Below are positions 26,421 to 39,900 of a stretch of 64,000 nt of DNA, one piece after another. Under the pieces are notes generated by a model. That model worked only from the letters and a program-made list of their open reading frames with translations. It did not search any database and was not told the origin of the DNA. This DNA comes from Motacilla alba alba (taxonomy: Eukaryota; Chordata; Aves; Passeriformes; Motacillidae): contig NC_052018.1 in NCBI RefSeq assembly GCF_015832195.1, positions 69,005,666-69,069,665 of the forward strand, given 5' to 3'. The stretch's first letter is position 1; each line of letters opens with the position of its first letter. The translations under genes were made by a program, and so were the position numbers.

Positions 26421-29387
26421 CAGCCCCCCACAACAGATTTCATTGACAGAAATACCACAGCATCTTCTGTAGATCCTGGCCTACTCAATTTACAAATCAA
26501 AAATCATATCCTTGATTAAAAACTAAGAAACCTTCCAATCATTTATTTTTACTTGGACAGATCCACACGCAAAGAGTGTTGTTTAAGTTAATAGTTCATT
26601 TTGTTCATTGCTGTCTCATTATGCCCTCTCCTCTTTATCAGACAGGAATGTTGGACAGATCAAATCACTGCAAATCCCAGAAAGGACAAGTAACTCTTAA
26701 CTGCCATCAGGGATTTCACTAGATTCGCACAGCAGAGATCTGCAGTCTGTTCCATCAAATATTCAGCAAAGCAAAGCTTCCAACCCTGCAGGTCTTCCAT
26801 TTATTTTATTTTTTTTTTACTCTTGGGTATCTGTCTTTCAAAGCTCTCCCAGTCCAGGGTTTTTCGCTACACTTTCTTGCTGGACATTCAGGAAAGAAAT
26901 TCACCTGTGGCCAAACTGTCTTACTTCTTCTAACGCTTAATGCCTGAAAAATTGCAAAAAAATAAAGCAGTTCTATTGCGTACCACATTCTGTACCACAG
27001 TTTTGTCAAAGCACTACTGAAAATTAAGGAACAAGTGATGGTTTAATAAAAGAACAATACAGTTATTTATTTGATTGTTAAACATATTTTAAGCAAGAGG
27101 CTGAATGTATGGCATAAGAAAATGCTAGAACAGCCCTTCTTAATTCCTTGAGTACTGGAATTAATTCTTTCTGGTAATTATGTCAGTCCACAATTATCTT
27201 GGCACAAGCCTCCAATAAAATCCTCGTAAGAGCAGACGCTTACACCAGAACATCATGTGTCTATACATACTGGGTGGGTTCATCAATATAAAGATATTCT
27301 TATATTAGTTTGTGTATACACTCTATCATGCTATTTTAGAGGTAAATTTCAAAATGTTTTTCACACCACTGGAAATGTATTCACACAATAGGAAAAACCT
27401 TTTCCAAAGTCCCCCTTAAAAGGGATTATATCAAGTCTTCATGTCCAGTGCTAAAGTCAACAGAAACTGTATAGATGTACCGTACTTTATTAATGACATT
27501 TTTCTCATTAAGTAAGTATTTCACAAGAACATACAAAATAATGTTTCTATTCAATTCATTGTGGAGACATGGCAGATGTTAGAATGATTGATATTAATTC
27601 TAGGCTTCCATTCCCAGTTTTTCAAGTCTATTCATGCTCCTGCTATTTACTTCCAGTGGCATGCAATTTTTGACTAACAAACTCCAAAAACTAATACGAT
27701 GTAATGGGTGAGAAAATTTCTTAAAGTAGTAAATTACTAGATTCAAGATTGACTTTCACTTCACTATAATAATAAATATTTTAACTCCTCCCCAAAATAA
27801 CAGCATCATCTAATAAATTCTGATATTTTGACATTTTACAAACTTAAATGATGTACGTATGCTCTACACCTTCCAAATGGTTTTATGAACAAGTGAAGTT
27901 TTGCTCATTTCTACCAATAAGATTCTCGTATGAAGTCTTCATTTGGATACTGATTTTATTCCTTCTTGCTGCACAGATTTGGATGTTATGTGGGACAAGT
28001 TGTGATGAAAACTTCATGTTCTCCAGGTGAAGCAGAATGCAGGCAAGTAATATACCAGAATATAATGACTGCTTCAATTTCACTCTCAGCACCCACTGTA
28101 ATATACATCTGTGCTTCTGCTGTCAATGCACATTTATTACATACTATATATTTCCTCCATAGTACTGAAAGCAGCAGCATTTCTCTTCCTTGCTACCCTT
28201 TCCTAAAATAGAGGAAATCCATACAAGCAAATAAAGAAGTTAATCAGGTTCTGTAAGGAATATTAGCCTTCAGAATTTTCACCAGTGATCAATTCCATTA
28301 GTTTCCACAAGGCCTAGAAAATGAACTATGGAAAGGAAAAGGTATCATATGATAATTACCAGTGAACAGAGTCCTGAAAAAACCATGTATCAGAGATAAA
28401 ATGGATCCATGGTGAGATGGCTGGAAGAAAACTTAGTCATGTTTCTACATCAAACCCAAAATTATTGTAAATAAAATAATTTCAAAGGTTCATAGATACC
28501 ACTTAAGTCAGCTTTCTCACTCTCCAATAAACTTTGAAAAATTTTCATTTCAGCAAAATATTTATTCCTAAGGAAAAAAGTAATTCTACTGTGAAAATCT
28601 CAATAATTTCTTAAAAGCAGTAGACACTTAACATCCAGTTTATTATTTAAAGTTTGCAACCAGGACATAACACTAAAGAATGCTAAGCAAGTGTCTTTGT
28701 TTAGAAATAAATCTCTTGGAAAAAAAAATACCAACTCTAATGTATTTTGTTGAAATCAGTATCCAGGAAACACAAAAGAAAAGTAATAATGAGAAGTCTC
28801 TCTTATTGTCCTAGTGGTACTCAGTCATTCTAAATCTGAAAACATAATATTGTCTAGGGAAAGCAGACTAGAGTAACTATTTCCTACATTCCTGAAAGCT
28901 TTCTGGTAGGGTTGGTATCTGAATTAATATTAATCCTAACCATCTTATATCAAAGACAGAATTCTAATTCAAGCTTAATGAAATAAAACAAACGATTACT
29001 TACTTGTTTCTTACTTCAGCAGCATAGAAATCAAGTGAAGCAAAAGCCATTGGAAAACTGAGTCCAGAAAAACAACATCAGCTTGTTTAAGTGTCCAGTC
29101 TCTCAAGAAGCCCTGCAGATCTTTTTGCTGCTAACAACTGCAGCAGCTTCTCTCCTTCAGTCCTCTCCTGCAGCCTGGGTACCAGCTGGACTCAAACCCA
29201 GGACAGAAACAGGTGCTAAATAAAGGGACTTGCTACTCTTAACGGGAGGATGAGTTAGTGTCTAGCAGCTTGCAGTGCTAAAAAACAGATAAAGAGTTTA
29301 GAATCTAGTTCACTCCATAAACCCCTACCACACTTCACAGAAAGGAAGCACTGCTTTTACAATTCCTTCAGAGTTGGCCAGAAAAAG

Positions 29388-29417
<30 letters not shown>
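29388..29417 (+). repeat. Poly-A tract (longest in window)
   Basis: A run of 30 A preceded by a five-A run and one G. No LINE or processed-gene body was recognised next to it. Confidence 0.88.
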
Positions 29418-29421
<4 letters not shown>

Positions 29422-31746
29422 AAAAAGAAAAATAGCAATTTATTCAAAAGCTACTTAATTTAGAGAGGTTTCCTCCCATTATTTACTGGATAAAGAAGCC
29501 TACCACAGCTGTCCATCTAACAAATCATTTGACTACTCTTTAACTGTAGCTTACTGTGTGGTAAACTAAGTCTTTCTAGCTTTGCTTTATTATTTTATCC
29601 TCCTTACTTTTAATATCTTTAATCCATTTAATTCCTTCTAAAATGTGAATTGCATGCTCTAAAGATCAGTAACTAGACTTTATTTCTTCAATTGCTTTTA
29701 AGTGAATCACCTAGCACAAAGGGGGCCCACTCTTTCAGCGAGGTTCCCAGTAGTTACCATATTAGAAAGAGTAATTTTCTCTACATTCCAGATGGCAAGT
29801 ATCCCAGTGACAGCCAGAGTCCTTTTAACCAGTACACTAGGGTGAATGTAATGATTCTCTTGGGAAGCATTTCCTGTAAAATGTTGAGAAGTTGGCAGAT
29901 GGGACAGAAGATTTTAAGACTAACTTTTTTACATGAGTCAATTTGGACAAATTAGAGATGCTATGAAAGCAAGCTCTCTGGAGGCAGAGAATTTCTAAAG
30001 ACCTCTTCCAAGAGACAGTAAAAGTATCCAGGAGTTTGTGGGGGGAAAAAAAAAAAGATAAAAATGAAAATTGAATTTATAAATCTCCTAATTTGCCTTG
30101 GAATTTTTTTTCCCCTCACATAGTACTACTTTGGAGTAAACAGAACAACAGCTTTTAAATTTGAGAGTTTTCTCTTAAATACCTAGGAGGAAGACCTACG
30201 CTAATTGTATAAAAAAGAACCCCTTAAGAATCACTGTTTAACCTATCAACCTCTCATCGAGCATAAATGTTGTTAAAATACACAACAATACTTGCCTAAA
30301 CTAAATGCATGGAATAGGAAACAGAAAAACTGTTCTCAAAAATACATATTTCTTAGGCAGTCATCTTAAAAAAAAAATCCACCAATGAACAAAGAGGTAA
30401 AGTCTTCAATTCCATCCCATCTACTCAGCTTCCCCTTACACAATCCTGGTCCACATGTTCCAGAAGACAAAGATTTTTACAAGAGACAAGGCAGAGGGGG
30501 CCTACAGAAAGGCTTGAAGAATTCACCTAATGTTTCTATTTTTTCCACACCTAAAATCTCACTTGGCAGATATTACAGATTTGATTCCATATCAAATGGT
30601 CTGATGCTCCATAAATCAGTACATGTACTGACTCACATGTCCTGTAGTTTTAAATCCAAATCTGTGTTAGAAACAAAATTGGTTATTTTATTTATGTTAG
30701 TGATGATAGAGAGTAATAAAATGCCTCAAAATATTCATTTTATTCACCCATTGTACCATTTCTTAGAAAACATTAGAGCAAAGTCTTTCTTTGAAAATGG
30801 CAGGGGGTTCACATATTAATTTGCAGCAAATGTTTAACTTGCTTAATTACTAGAAAACTCACCACAATTAAAAAATGCAAACAAGTTTATTTCCTCTGAC
30901 ACAGCATAGGTATAACCTATTAGAAGTTATGCTTTCTGTTAGGGCTATAAGCCTAACTGCTGGATCCAATCCTGGTAATACTAGAAAATAACAGACAACT
31001 TAATCCACAGTTTTCTAGACCAGGAATGGGAAATACAAGGCAGACTTTTATATACCAGATGTAAAAGTGTAGCTACTTGCACAAAAAGAGATACAAATCT
31101 TGAATCTGTTATCCTGCACCCTGTAATATGTAACTTACATTTATGCTAAATAAGTAGAAGTGCTTACACTTCACTTATTCTACACTTATTTTCTGCTATG
31201 CTAATGCCTCCAGCAAGGTGAAAGGGAATGAAAGAAATTTTAACAAGTCTATCTTACATTGCCAAATGTACATGGAGATGCAATTCCTGTAGATATGTTG
31301 ATTTCTCAGAGTTAAATCAAGCTACTGTACATTTTATATTTCACTCATGGTCAAGAAAATTATGTAGAACCTGCCTTCAACTGAAAACACAAATTAAAAA
31401 GGCATGAAGAAAAGGATTGCACATAAGGCAGCAAGAAGGAAAACACCAGACCAACACACTAGGACTGAATTAACTGGAAGGAAAGAGAAAGGGAAAAGAG
31501 CTTCTAATCCTATTCAAGAAGCACAGACTTCTCTGAGGGCCAAGCTGTGCATAATAGCTGTAACTGCTCCAATGGACCATTCTATACGTGTACAATTACC
31601 ATAGCATTAGACAATTCCCTCTGGATTTTCTGCAATTAGTATCACTGCATCCTTTGTCTTATACAGATATGGACTACAAAGTAGTTGTTAATTAATTTTA
31701 TGAGCAAATATCTTTTCCCCCCCCCACAGAATGAAGCCTTGTAACA

Positions 31747-32373
31747 GTGCAGAGTGAAAGATGTTCAATAGATTGTTTTGCCTCTGGTGCTCAGTACATG
31801 CCCCAATGTCTTGCCACCTTTACTGCACACCACTACATTCCATCCACCAGTGTATTTCCTATTTCATATTCATACCCTGCCAGGCAGACAGAACTCCAGC
31901 ACCTCACAGCTTCACAAGCACTGCAGAATCCCACACAAAAGACCTCCAAGCTAAAATGTCACTGCAAACAGGGAAAACCAACAGAAGGTAAAAATGACCA
32001 ACTAATTTTGAGCATCCAACATGCACTGCCTGGGACCAGTGCTTTTGGAATACTTATAATTAAATAATACATGTTCCAAACACATCCCATACTGGATTCT
32101 GTGAGCACTCAGCACTTCTCCAACTCAGATTCAGGTATTTCGTATCAGATAATAAAGAAAACACAACCATCTATGAAAGTTAGTCCAATAGTGCTCAGCA
32201 TTACACAGAAGGGGTGGAGGAGCAGCAGCTCTAGCTACCAAACCCTGATGGTGCACAGTTTCACAATTCCCACTGTTCAGGCCAGGCCTCCACTCACAGC
32301 AAACAGTCAAGCTCTTGGACATCCTAGAGACAGACAGGATTTAAGATGTAAGACACAATCTGGTACAATCTGA
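31747..32373 (+). other. Long quasi-open frame with a single stop, unidentified
   Basis: One plus-strand frame is open for about 209 codons except for a single TAA at 32065-32067. The first part starts only at a GTG codon and the second at an ATG at 32071. Composition is Ser/Thr/Gln/Pro-rich and no domain, signal peptide or membrane segment is evident. Local GC is higher than in the surroundings, which lengthens chance frames. It may be a coding relic or nothing. Confidence 0.2.
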
Positions 32374-35300
32374 ATTCGAAAAGCAAATAATTAATCCTAA
32401 ATTTCTGAGCTGAAAAGACTTAATCCAAATTTTTGGATGCATGAAAAATGGCTAGCAATAACTTTAACTTACCAGGCAGGCTGTGACTTAGTCTGATGGA
32501 AAAGCAAACCATTGGATTTTGTTTATGCAAAAGCAAAATATGCTTATATAAATGTAGCTCCTGCTATCAGGGATGTGAAATTGAAATTGCAAATCCACTA
32601 TATATTTTCATTCTAATTGGGAAAAGGTGAAATAAACAACACCAAAAAAATAATTTACAAATTTTTTGCACATACTTAAATAATTTTTTTAATAACCTAA
32701 TTGTAACTCAACCTGTTCTAACACTGACAGAAGAACTTGAAAGACAAATTTTAAGAGCTTTTAGGCAGGCTTCACAGACATGCAGACAGAAAGCCAAGTT
32801 TATCAGTGTCCCTGTTCATGCCATCACTTATGGTTTTAAAAATGAAGAAAAATCACCATTTTGTGCAGGATGAGAACCCTGGATTTTCCTTGTTTACACT
32901 GTGGATTTGGGACAGCTGAGGGCTGACAAACAGAAATATACAGCTTTAGAAGTCATGGGTTTTAAGGCAGAGAGAACTCAAATCAATGTTGCTACTCCCA
33001 AATTTCATGGTGTCTCAGCAAACACAGCATGCTCAAGAGTTACAGAGGGCAGATTCAGACAACACAGTCTAAATGTTGCTATTCTTCCCACCGAGGTCAC
33101 AACAGAGAATGTCAATAAACTTTTCAAATAGATTCAAGGGCCTGAAATTGAATATATGAAAATCTTCCTTTCCAATTAATAGGTTAGACTTGAAGTCAAA
33201 TTGAGGACATACAATCAAAAGATAAGTGCTCATCTCACAGCACTTAATGATAGTTGGTCAATAAAATCTTTTAATTTTATTATTCTTCATTTCTTACAGC
33301 CAGATATCAATAAGACAAGGCCTAATAAACACCTAACACCTAGTTAAATGGATAATAGCTTTGATTATGAAAAGATGAACAAATCTCTCAAAGTGCCACT
33401 GAAGCCCTCAGCATGCTAATTTATGTATGCAGAGTACTTCAGGGAAACTTGATATACCTAAGAATAAGTCAAACTTCAGAATCAAAACTGAACAGTATCA
33501 ACCTATGCTGCAGTATATCTGCCTCCTCAATTCTTGTCACTGGGGGACACAACACTGGAAAATCCAGTCTCAGAACAGAGTATATTCCAACATCACACCC
33601 CACACTAATGCCTGGAACCAAGGCCAAGTCAGCCCAGGGCTTGGAAAGTAATCTTGGCGTTCTTGGTTTAATATATGTTGACAGGAGGAGAAAAAACCAC
33701 CATCCTCATTTGTGTCAGCATCTGACCTGGACAAACCATAACACAACTGCACTGAAAACAAAGACCTGAAGGCAGAAGCCTCATTTTATCCAGCCTGGGT
33801 GAGAAGACACACCAAGCATATCCTTTGCTGAAACACACTGCAGTGAAAGCTAAAAAGCACTGGCTTGTCACTTAAACAAACAAAGGCTCTTTGCAATGAG
33901 GAGACATGTCTTTGTCTCCCCAGAGAGAGGAAGTACATGACATAGGACATTTGAGTTTAGCCTAGGAGAGCAGCCTTAGTGCAACAGCTGTTGACAACTT
34001 GGGCAGCAAAGGAGAGATAACTTCAGGCACGGTGAAGACTCAGCATCTTGAGATACAGCAAAGGGATGCTTTGATAACATTAACATTTTGTAAAATTAAA
34101 GTAGCTTATGAATTTACTATTGCTTTCAAGACATAAGAGTCTAAAAATGTCTCTGCTTCAATCTCTTTTGGAGCAACTCACAAAATTTTAATCATTGTAT
34201 TATTGATCCTGTCTATGACTACAGAATGCTGTTAGCACTTTGATCTCAAACAATACTGTGTGCCCTGATCACAAGAGAAAATGAAAGAAATTGAAAAATT
34301 AACAATAAAACCAAGCACAGTACAAGTACAAAGATGACCATGGCAAGGGGTACAATTTTTGAAAAGGTCCTCTTACATTACTGCGATTTCAACCCACTTC
34401 TCCAGCCCTAGCCTAGCTTAATTCACTAATAAAAACTTAAAGACCATATTGATGTGCATATTTTGAATCTCAACAAGTTTACATGTGCATATGCATGCAC
34501 CTAATTTTAAGTTAGTCCATGCTGGCAAATTGCAGATGCACTCAGCCCCCACACATATTTTTCACAACTGACACAAGCACTCATGCACATCTGGGAACTT
34601 CACATTGAGGTGAACTATGTGAGATCACCATTATGTAAGCAACAGCAGAAAACAAATCTCCACTGTAAATGAATTTATTACATCATTCATGTAACAGAAG
34701 TCCTAAGGTTTAATAAGTCTAAATATACAGTGCAAAACCAACTCTTATAAGCTCATTCACTATTTATCTGTGCACCTAAAAACTGAAAATTGAACCAGTT
34801 TCCAGCCTTCTTTTGCTTGCCTCTGTTAACAGGCACTGCTGGGGCACATTCAGCATGTCACCACCACTGCTGCCTTCAGGCTTGCTTGTGATATTACAAA
34901 TCAAAATCAATACCACAGGCTTTAACAGCAGCTGATTGATTGCTGCAGAGATCTGTAGGACAAATAACTAAATAAAATTTATTTAGTCATGCAACTTTAA
35001 AAAAATCCTAGCTTTTATTTTTTTTTTACTATGCTACATAACCCAAACTGTGTTGGCACATTTTGACACCTGCAAAAATAGTGTTGCACATGACTCTTGA
35101 AAGATGATGTGATCTTTTTTAAAGATAAAAAGCCCATAATGCATTTCTTCTGAAATACATGGATGATTATTATTCCAGATAAACAGAAAATGTAAACAAC
35201 CTGAGAGATGTAAACCAGGAAAGAAAAGAAACCCAATATTAGCCCATTTACTTCTCAGTAATTAAATATCTAAAAACTTAAAATAATACATTAGTGATCC

Positions 35301-36512
35301 TTATTTGAGAAAAAAAATACAACAGCAATTAAATGAGAAATAAATCTTTCTATTTTGTGAAGAAACTGAAAAGTTAAGATAAACTATCACTAAATTATAT
35401 AAGAAAACTGAAATGTTAGTTGTCACAATAAAGAAATTACAGGGGAAAAATAATGTCCCAAACCATGATTTATAACTGGATAAAAACTAGAGATTGTTCT
35501 AAAGGACAAGCTACCTCTACTACAAAATCTTGAGGTAGAAAAATTTACTGAAAGCAGCTGAGCTACACATATAATCAAGGATACGGGAAGCGATTGTGTC
35601 TATTTGAATATAATTTATGGTGAAGCCACTGCATGGAAAAACCAACTCCACACAGAAATAAAACTAAACCTGAGAAAAGTACAAATGAGACTGCTGTCAT
35701 ATCTCACAGAGAGACTACAAGTATTTATACCACTGCAGGTTATAAATGCCTTCTAAATTTATCTTTTGGTAATTAAACATCACTGGAGGACAAATAAGGG
35801 GTAAAAAGTCACAGGAAAAGAAAGCATGTTTTTTTAACTGTGAGGGTAAATAGCCACAGGAATATATTGTCAAAGGAAATTACCAACTCATAACAGAATA
35901 TTATCTGCTTAGGGGTTTGGGCTTTGCTTTCAAAGAGATGTGACTTAGCTTAGCTGTTCTCCAGTGGACTTGAGAATAGTCACTGATATAGTCACACCTT
36001 AGACACATAAGATGATCTATCACAGAACAGTGGAATCACTGGGCAAAACTCTGGCTTGTGCTAAGACAAAAGTGAGACCAAAGAGCAACAGTGGGCTCTG
36101 CAAGCCCCAACAATCACAGCTAAACCTATGAGGTGCCTCAATTCAAAGGTGATACAGCACTCCCAGAAAGAATGAAAAGCTCAAGAGACAATACAGGCTG
36201 TTTAGGGAGTGCAGACCATGGCAAACTCTGCCTACCCCAGCCACTTTTAGACAGACCATACATATTCAGGATTTGACTTTAAAAAATGGTAGCTACAGCT
36301 GCCAGTAGGAATCAGTGAGAGCCTCCAGCATCAGGCAGTTCTGAGATAACATCACCTCAGAGAAGACACAGCAAAAGCCCCCATGCAAGACTGCTTCTGT
36401 CCAAGGTACAAAACATGAGTCTCACAGGCTTCTGGGTGAGCAATCCAGGCATTCTTGGCCCGGCTCAGAGCAGTATGTTGAAATCTGCCAGAGCTATTAC
36501 ATTGTCCTAGTA
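32374..36512. other. Intronic sequence, no gene seen
   Basis: AT-rich, with richer patches at 33530-33800 and 36000-36500. Both strands are open for 60-118 codons around 33413-33871, in overlapping frames with no family resemblance. Confidence 0.6.
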
Positions 36513-36967
36513 TGTTGTGGTTTAGGAATGGCTCTCTCCAATTCAGGGCCCCCACCAGAACTGTTCAAGCCACACTGCCTCTCTCACGCTCCCCCACCTT
36601 CCCCTCCCTCTCATCCCTGCAGTGGAATGGAGAGGAGAATTGGAGGCATATAAGGCAAATAAGAAAAGAACAATTTGCTGGAAACAGCAATGAGATAATA
36701 AAATGAACAGTAACAGCAAAAATGCTGAGGACAGAGGGTATAACAAAGAAACAATTCACAGATAAACAGATAAATTCACAGATAAACCCCCTGAAAATGG
36801 ACAGAGAGCAGATTTTTTGGCTTCCTTTCATCATATTCAACCAGACCAGAACCCTTTCCCCCAACCCTGGCAATGATGTGAGGTGGTATAAAACGACCTC
36901 CAGGTCCTAGTCATGTCCCCCCCCGGCTACTGCAAAAGTTGTCCCTGTCCTGTCCAGAACAAGCACA
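36513..36967 (-). mobile_element. Probable solo LTR of an avian endogenous retrovirus (ERVL-like)
   Basis: The stretch begins TGTTGTGGTTTAGGAATGGC and continues through a C-rich segment, GTGGAATGGAGAGGAGAATTGG, an A-rich middle, and a region containing ATGATGTGAGGTGGTAT, to end about CCAGAACAAGCACA. The TG...CA termini, the length of about 455 bases and this succession of segments match from memory an LTR family widespread in birds, written here in antisense. No retroviral coding region follows on either side, so it looks like a solo LTR. A clean target-site duplication was not found (TAGTA against TGCTA). Family assignment rests on recall and is not verified. Confidence 0.6.
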
Positions 36968-39900
36968 TGCTACAAAGTAAAACTGAACTGTACTGGATAG
37001 TACAGGCCAAATCAGACCAGAAAAACAGGTAACTAAAGACTAAACTTTTACAGAATAGCAACTGACCTCCATTCATTTATGCAACATTCTTCCCATAAGT
37101 TCAACAGAAGCAACAGAATACTTCATGGCTTCTCTGAGCAGGAAAAATAAAGAAAAAAAAAAAAAAGAAAAAAAGGCTTTATGCTTCTTATGCAAGGAGG
37201 ACTGTAAGGGAATACAGGGAGGTGCTTCCACAAAACAAACCAGTGGACAAGTGTACAGCAGCAGCAAGAAGCAAAAAACCCAGAAGAGGATTTCTAGGGA
37301 AATGGACAGTGACTGCGTTTGTTACAACTCTAACACATGAACTCCATTATCTACTTTACAAACAAGCTATGGGAATGGTTTCACATGGGAAATTGTATTC
37401 TTTCTTTATTATTAAAAGCTACTTCATTGAAACCATCCCTACTCAGTAGTTGCTTTGTCCCTGATCAAATGACACAACTCATTGTTTTCCACAGAAGCAG
37501 CAGCAGTTTAGTGCTGAAGTCATGCCTATCCTCCTGAGAACTTGCCAAACCTTTAAATACTGCAGATGCCATTTGGGAAATGAAATATTTCTTATCAACA
37601 GTTATTGTTTAAATGAAGCAATAATGTAAATGTATCATTCTCCCTATTAGCCTAAGGATGTGAGAGGTCCATCTACTGAGGAGGAGGGGAGTACTTATGA
37701 TCCCTCAGAAACATATGCCTCCCATCTACAAAAATACAGCCCAATGGGTAAAAAACAAAAAAGGAAAGAAGTTAGGGGCCTCTCATAATTCTCTGTTTCA
37801 AAAAAAGAAGTTTTGTTTTAAAAACCAAAGCTGAAATGACAGTAACACACTCAAGGCCAAAGTTGAAGACTTTTCTGGTCTTAGACCTTAATAATTAAAA
37901 ATAATGTGCACTTTTTCTTGCCCCTAAACTACAATGAAATATGTTCTTTCCAGTAAATATTGCTTTTGAAAATGGAATGGAGGTGCCCTGAAGAATCTTA
38001 ACCTTAAATCTTATATAAGAAAAAGGATCTGCTACCAAACTTTAAAAATATGGCTTTCTTAAAATCATAACTAAATGGAAACGTAAAAGTTAACAATTTC
38101 TTCCACCTGAAATTAACAGTATTTTTAGCCAACCTTGTATTTTTCAGTTTTTGTCCCTCAGGATCTTCAAGTGTTAGGGGCCACCACTCCAGAACTTCAG
38201 AAGCCCAGAGATGCTCACCACTCAGCTACCATCCTCGTGCTTACAGACACTTTTATTTGCAATGCACAGCTAACACCACAAGCAGCTGGATTTTTCTCTC
38301 TTCCCTAAATCTCTACGATGGGACTTGCAAACCATATCTGCTGCCCAGATAGAAAAGGAGCAATAGAAGGAGCCACATCATTTTATTTGCTACCTGAGGA
38401 CATTATCTTCATCTCGCTTCTAACCTCACACTGGGAGCTTCAAGAGCCTTCATTTGAATATTTGACTGGGAGGAAGTTCTCATCACAGTTAAATTTAAGC
38501 ATATGGTACAGCAGTAATTATTAATGTTTAGTTTTAATGGAATTCTTATTTTTTACCATTGTTACATTCAAGACAGCAGCCCACTTTGAATATTAATCAA
38601 TTCAGTAATCTTTCAGAGTTCCTTTTGAAAAAATATCCATTTTATTGTGAAGAGTATGTTGAACTATAAAAGTCAAATTAAAAATACCTATACTGCTGTT
38701 TGGATTTTGCTTTGTTGCTTTTTTAAACACACTGCAGCTATTGGAATGATATTTTTTTATAATTTTTCCCTTCTAAGATTTACTTTGAGCACTGGCAGTA
38801 GCTAATACTTTCCAGCACTCAAAGACAAGACATAATTGCTAAGCACCATTACTGTAAAACTATACAGGATGCAAGAAGAAACTTTATTTCACCTTTTACC
38901 TTAACAATAAAGCATTTAGACTGTAAGTTTGTCCTCCACCCTGACTAAAGGGTGAGCATTTAGCTGTGGCATATTACAGATTGCCTGTCCCCTCACAGCA
39001 CTGCATAATCCACCGCCTGTTCCCTATTTGCTCTGCTCACCTACACATGTATGAAGGTCAGGCTTTGAATCCCTTCTCATCCTGCCAGCCCTCACAATTC
39101 AGGCATGCCAGGGGGATTATAAGGGATGGATCTCTTTTCCTGCACTGCAAAACAGGCAGCCTGTGCAACCATGGAGGATCGCACCTTGTTCCTCCCTCTG
39201 CCCACAGCGTTACCCACAACTATCCCACCACAGCTGCTGTTGACTTCTTAGGTTGTCCTGCTAAAAAGAGCTGCACACCACCACTTCAGGTTTCTTAAGC
39301 TCCAACTCAACCACATCTCTCTCCAATATATGACAGCAGCAACTTCACAAAAGGGCAAATGAGAGGGTCAGCAATTAGAGCCCCAAAAAACATACTGGTG
39401 CTTAGTCCATACCATCTCACTTGAGGCACTCTGATCCTCACTGCCCCACCCTGCTACAGCAGATGGGATTTCTCTGCCCAAGCAACATCAGCCACCCTCT
39501 CTGTGCACTCCCAGCAATGCGTCTGTGGGCTTTCCAACACAAACCCCATTTCCGGATGCAGAGACAAAAGCGTGCAGCACTGCATCCATGAGGAAAAATA
39601 CTTCAGCACAGCAATGAAAGCACAATAAGCAAGTAGCAATGATCTCAATTCAGGTGTAAATCACAAGCATGTTTGACAACATTCCCAGCTCCCCAAACAC
39701 CTTTCCCAATAGCCACAAACAGAGACAAAGAGGCTGCTGCTGCTACAAAGGGCCAGGAAGCCCCCAGAACACAGGCTACACACAAATGCAACTCTTAGGA
39801 CTATAAAAAGTCAGAAAATCTGGAACTGCAAAGTCTTCCACAAATGTACAAATTAAGATCTAAAAAAAGGGAAAAGTGGATGAGGAATGTGAGATTGTAG

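Larger units (their letters stand above)
23364..31746. other. Intronic sequence, no gene seen
   Basis: Contains the small inverted repeat at 23989, the candidate regulatory block at 25600-26250 and two long A tracts. A 144-codon plus-strand frame at 30385-30819 is the longest outside the CpG island but is about what chance would give. Confidence 0.6.

Noticed and set aside
30385..30819. 144-codon plus-strand open frame
   Set aside because: With the stop frequency of AT-rich DNA, a frame of about this length is expected close to once in 64 kb by chance. No family features, promoter or splice context.
31713..31730. Pyrimidine tract plus CAG resembling a splice acceptor on the plus strand
   Set aside because: It is on the strand opposite to the only supported gene and the downstream frame is not recognisable.
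36880..36905. TATAAAA on the plus strand as a promoter
   Set aside because: It lies inside the antisense LTR where the family has a GGTATGGAAT-like segment, so it is probably a diverged LTR segment and not a TATA box.
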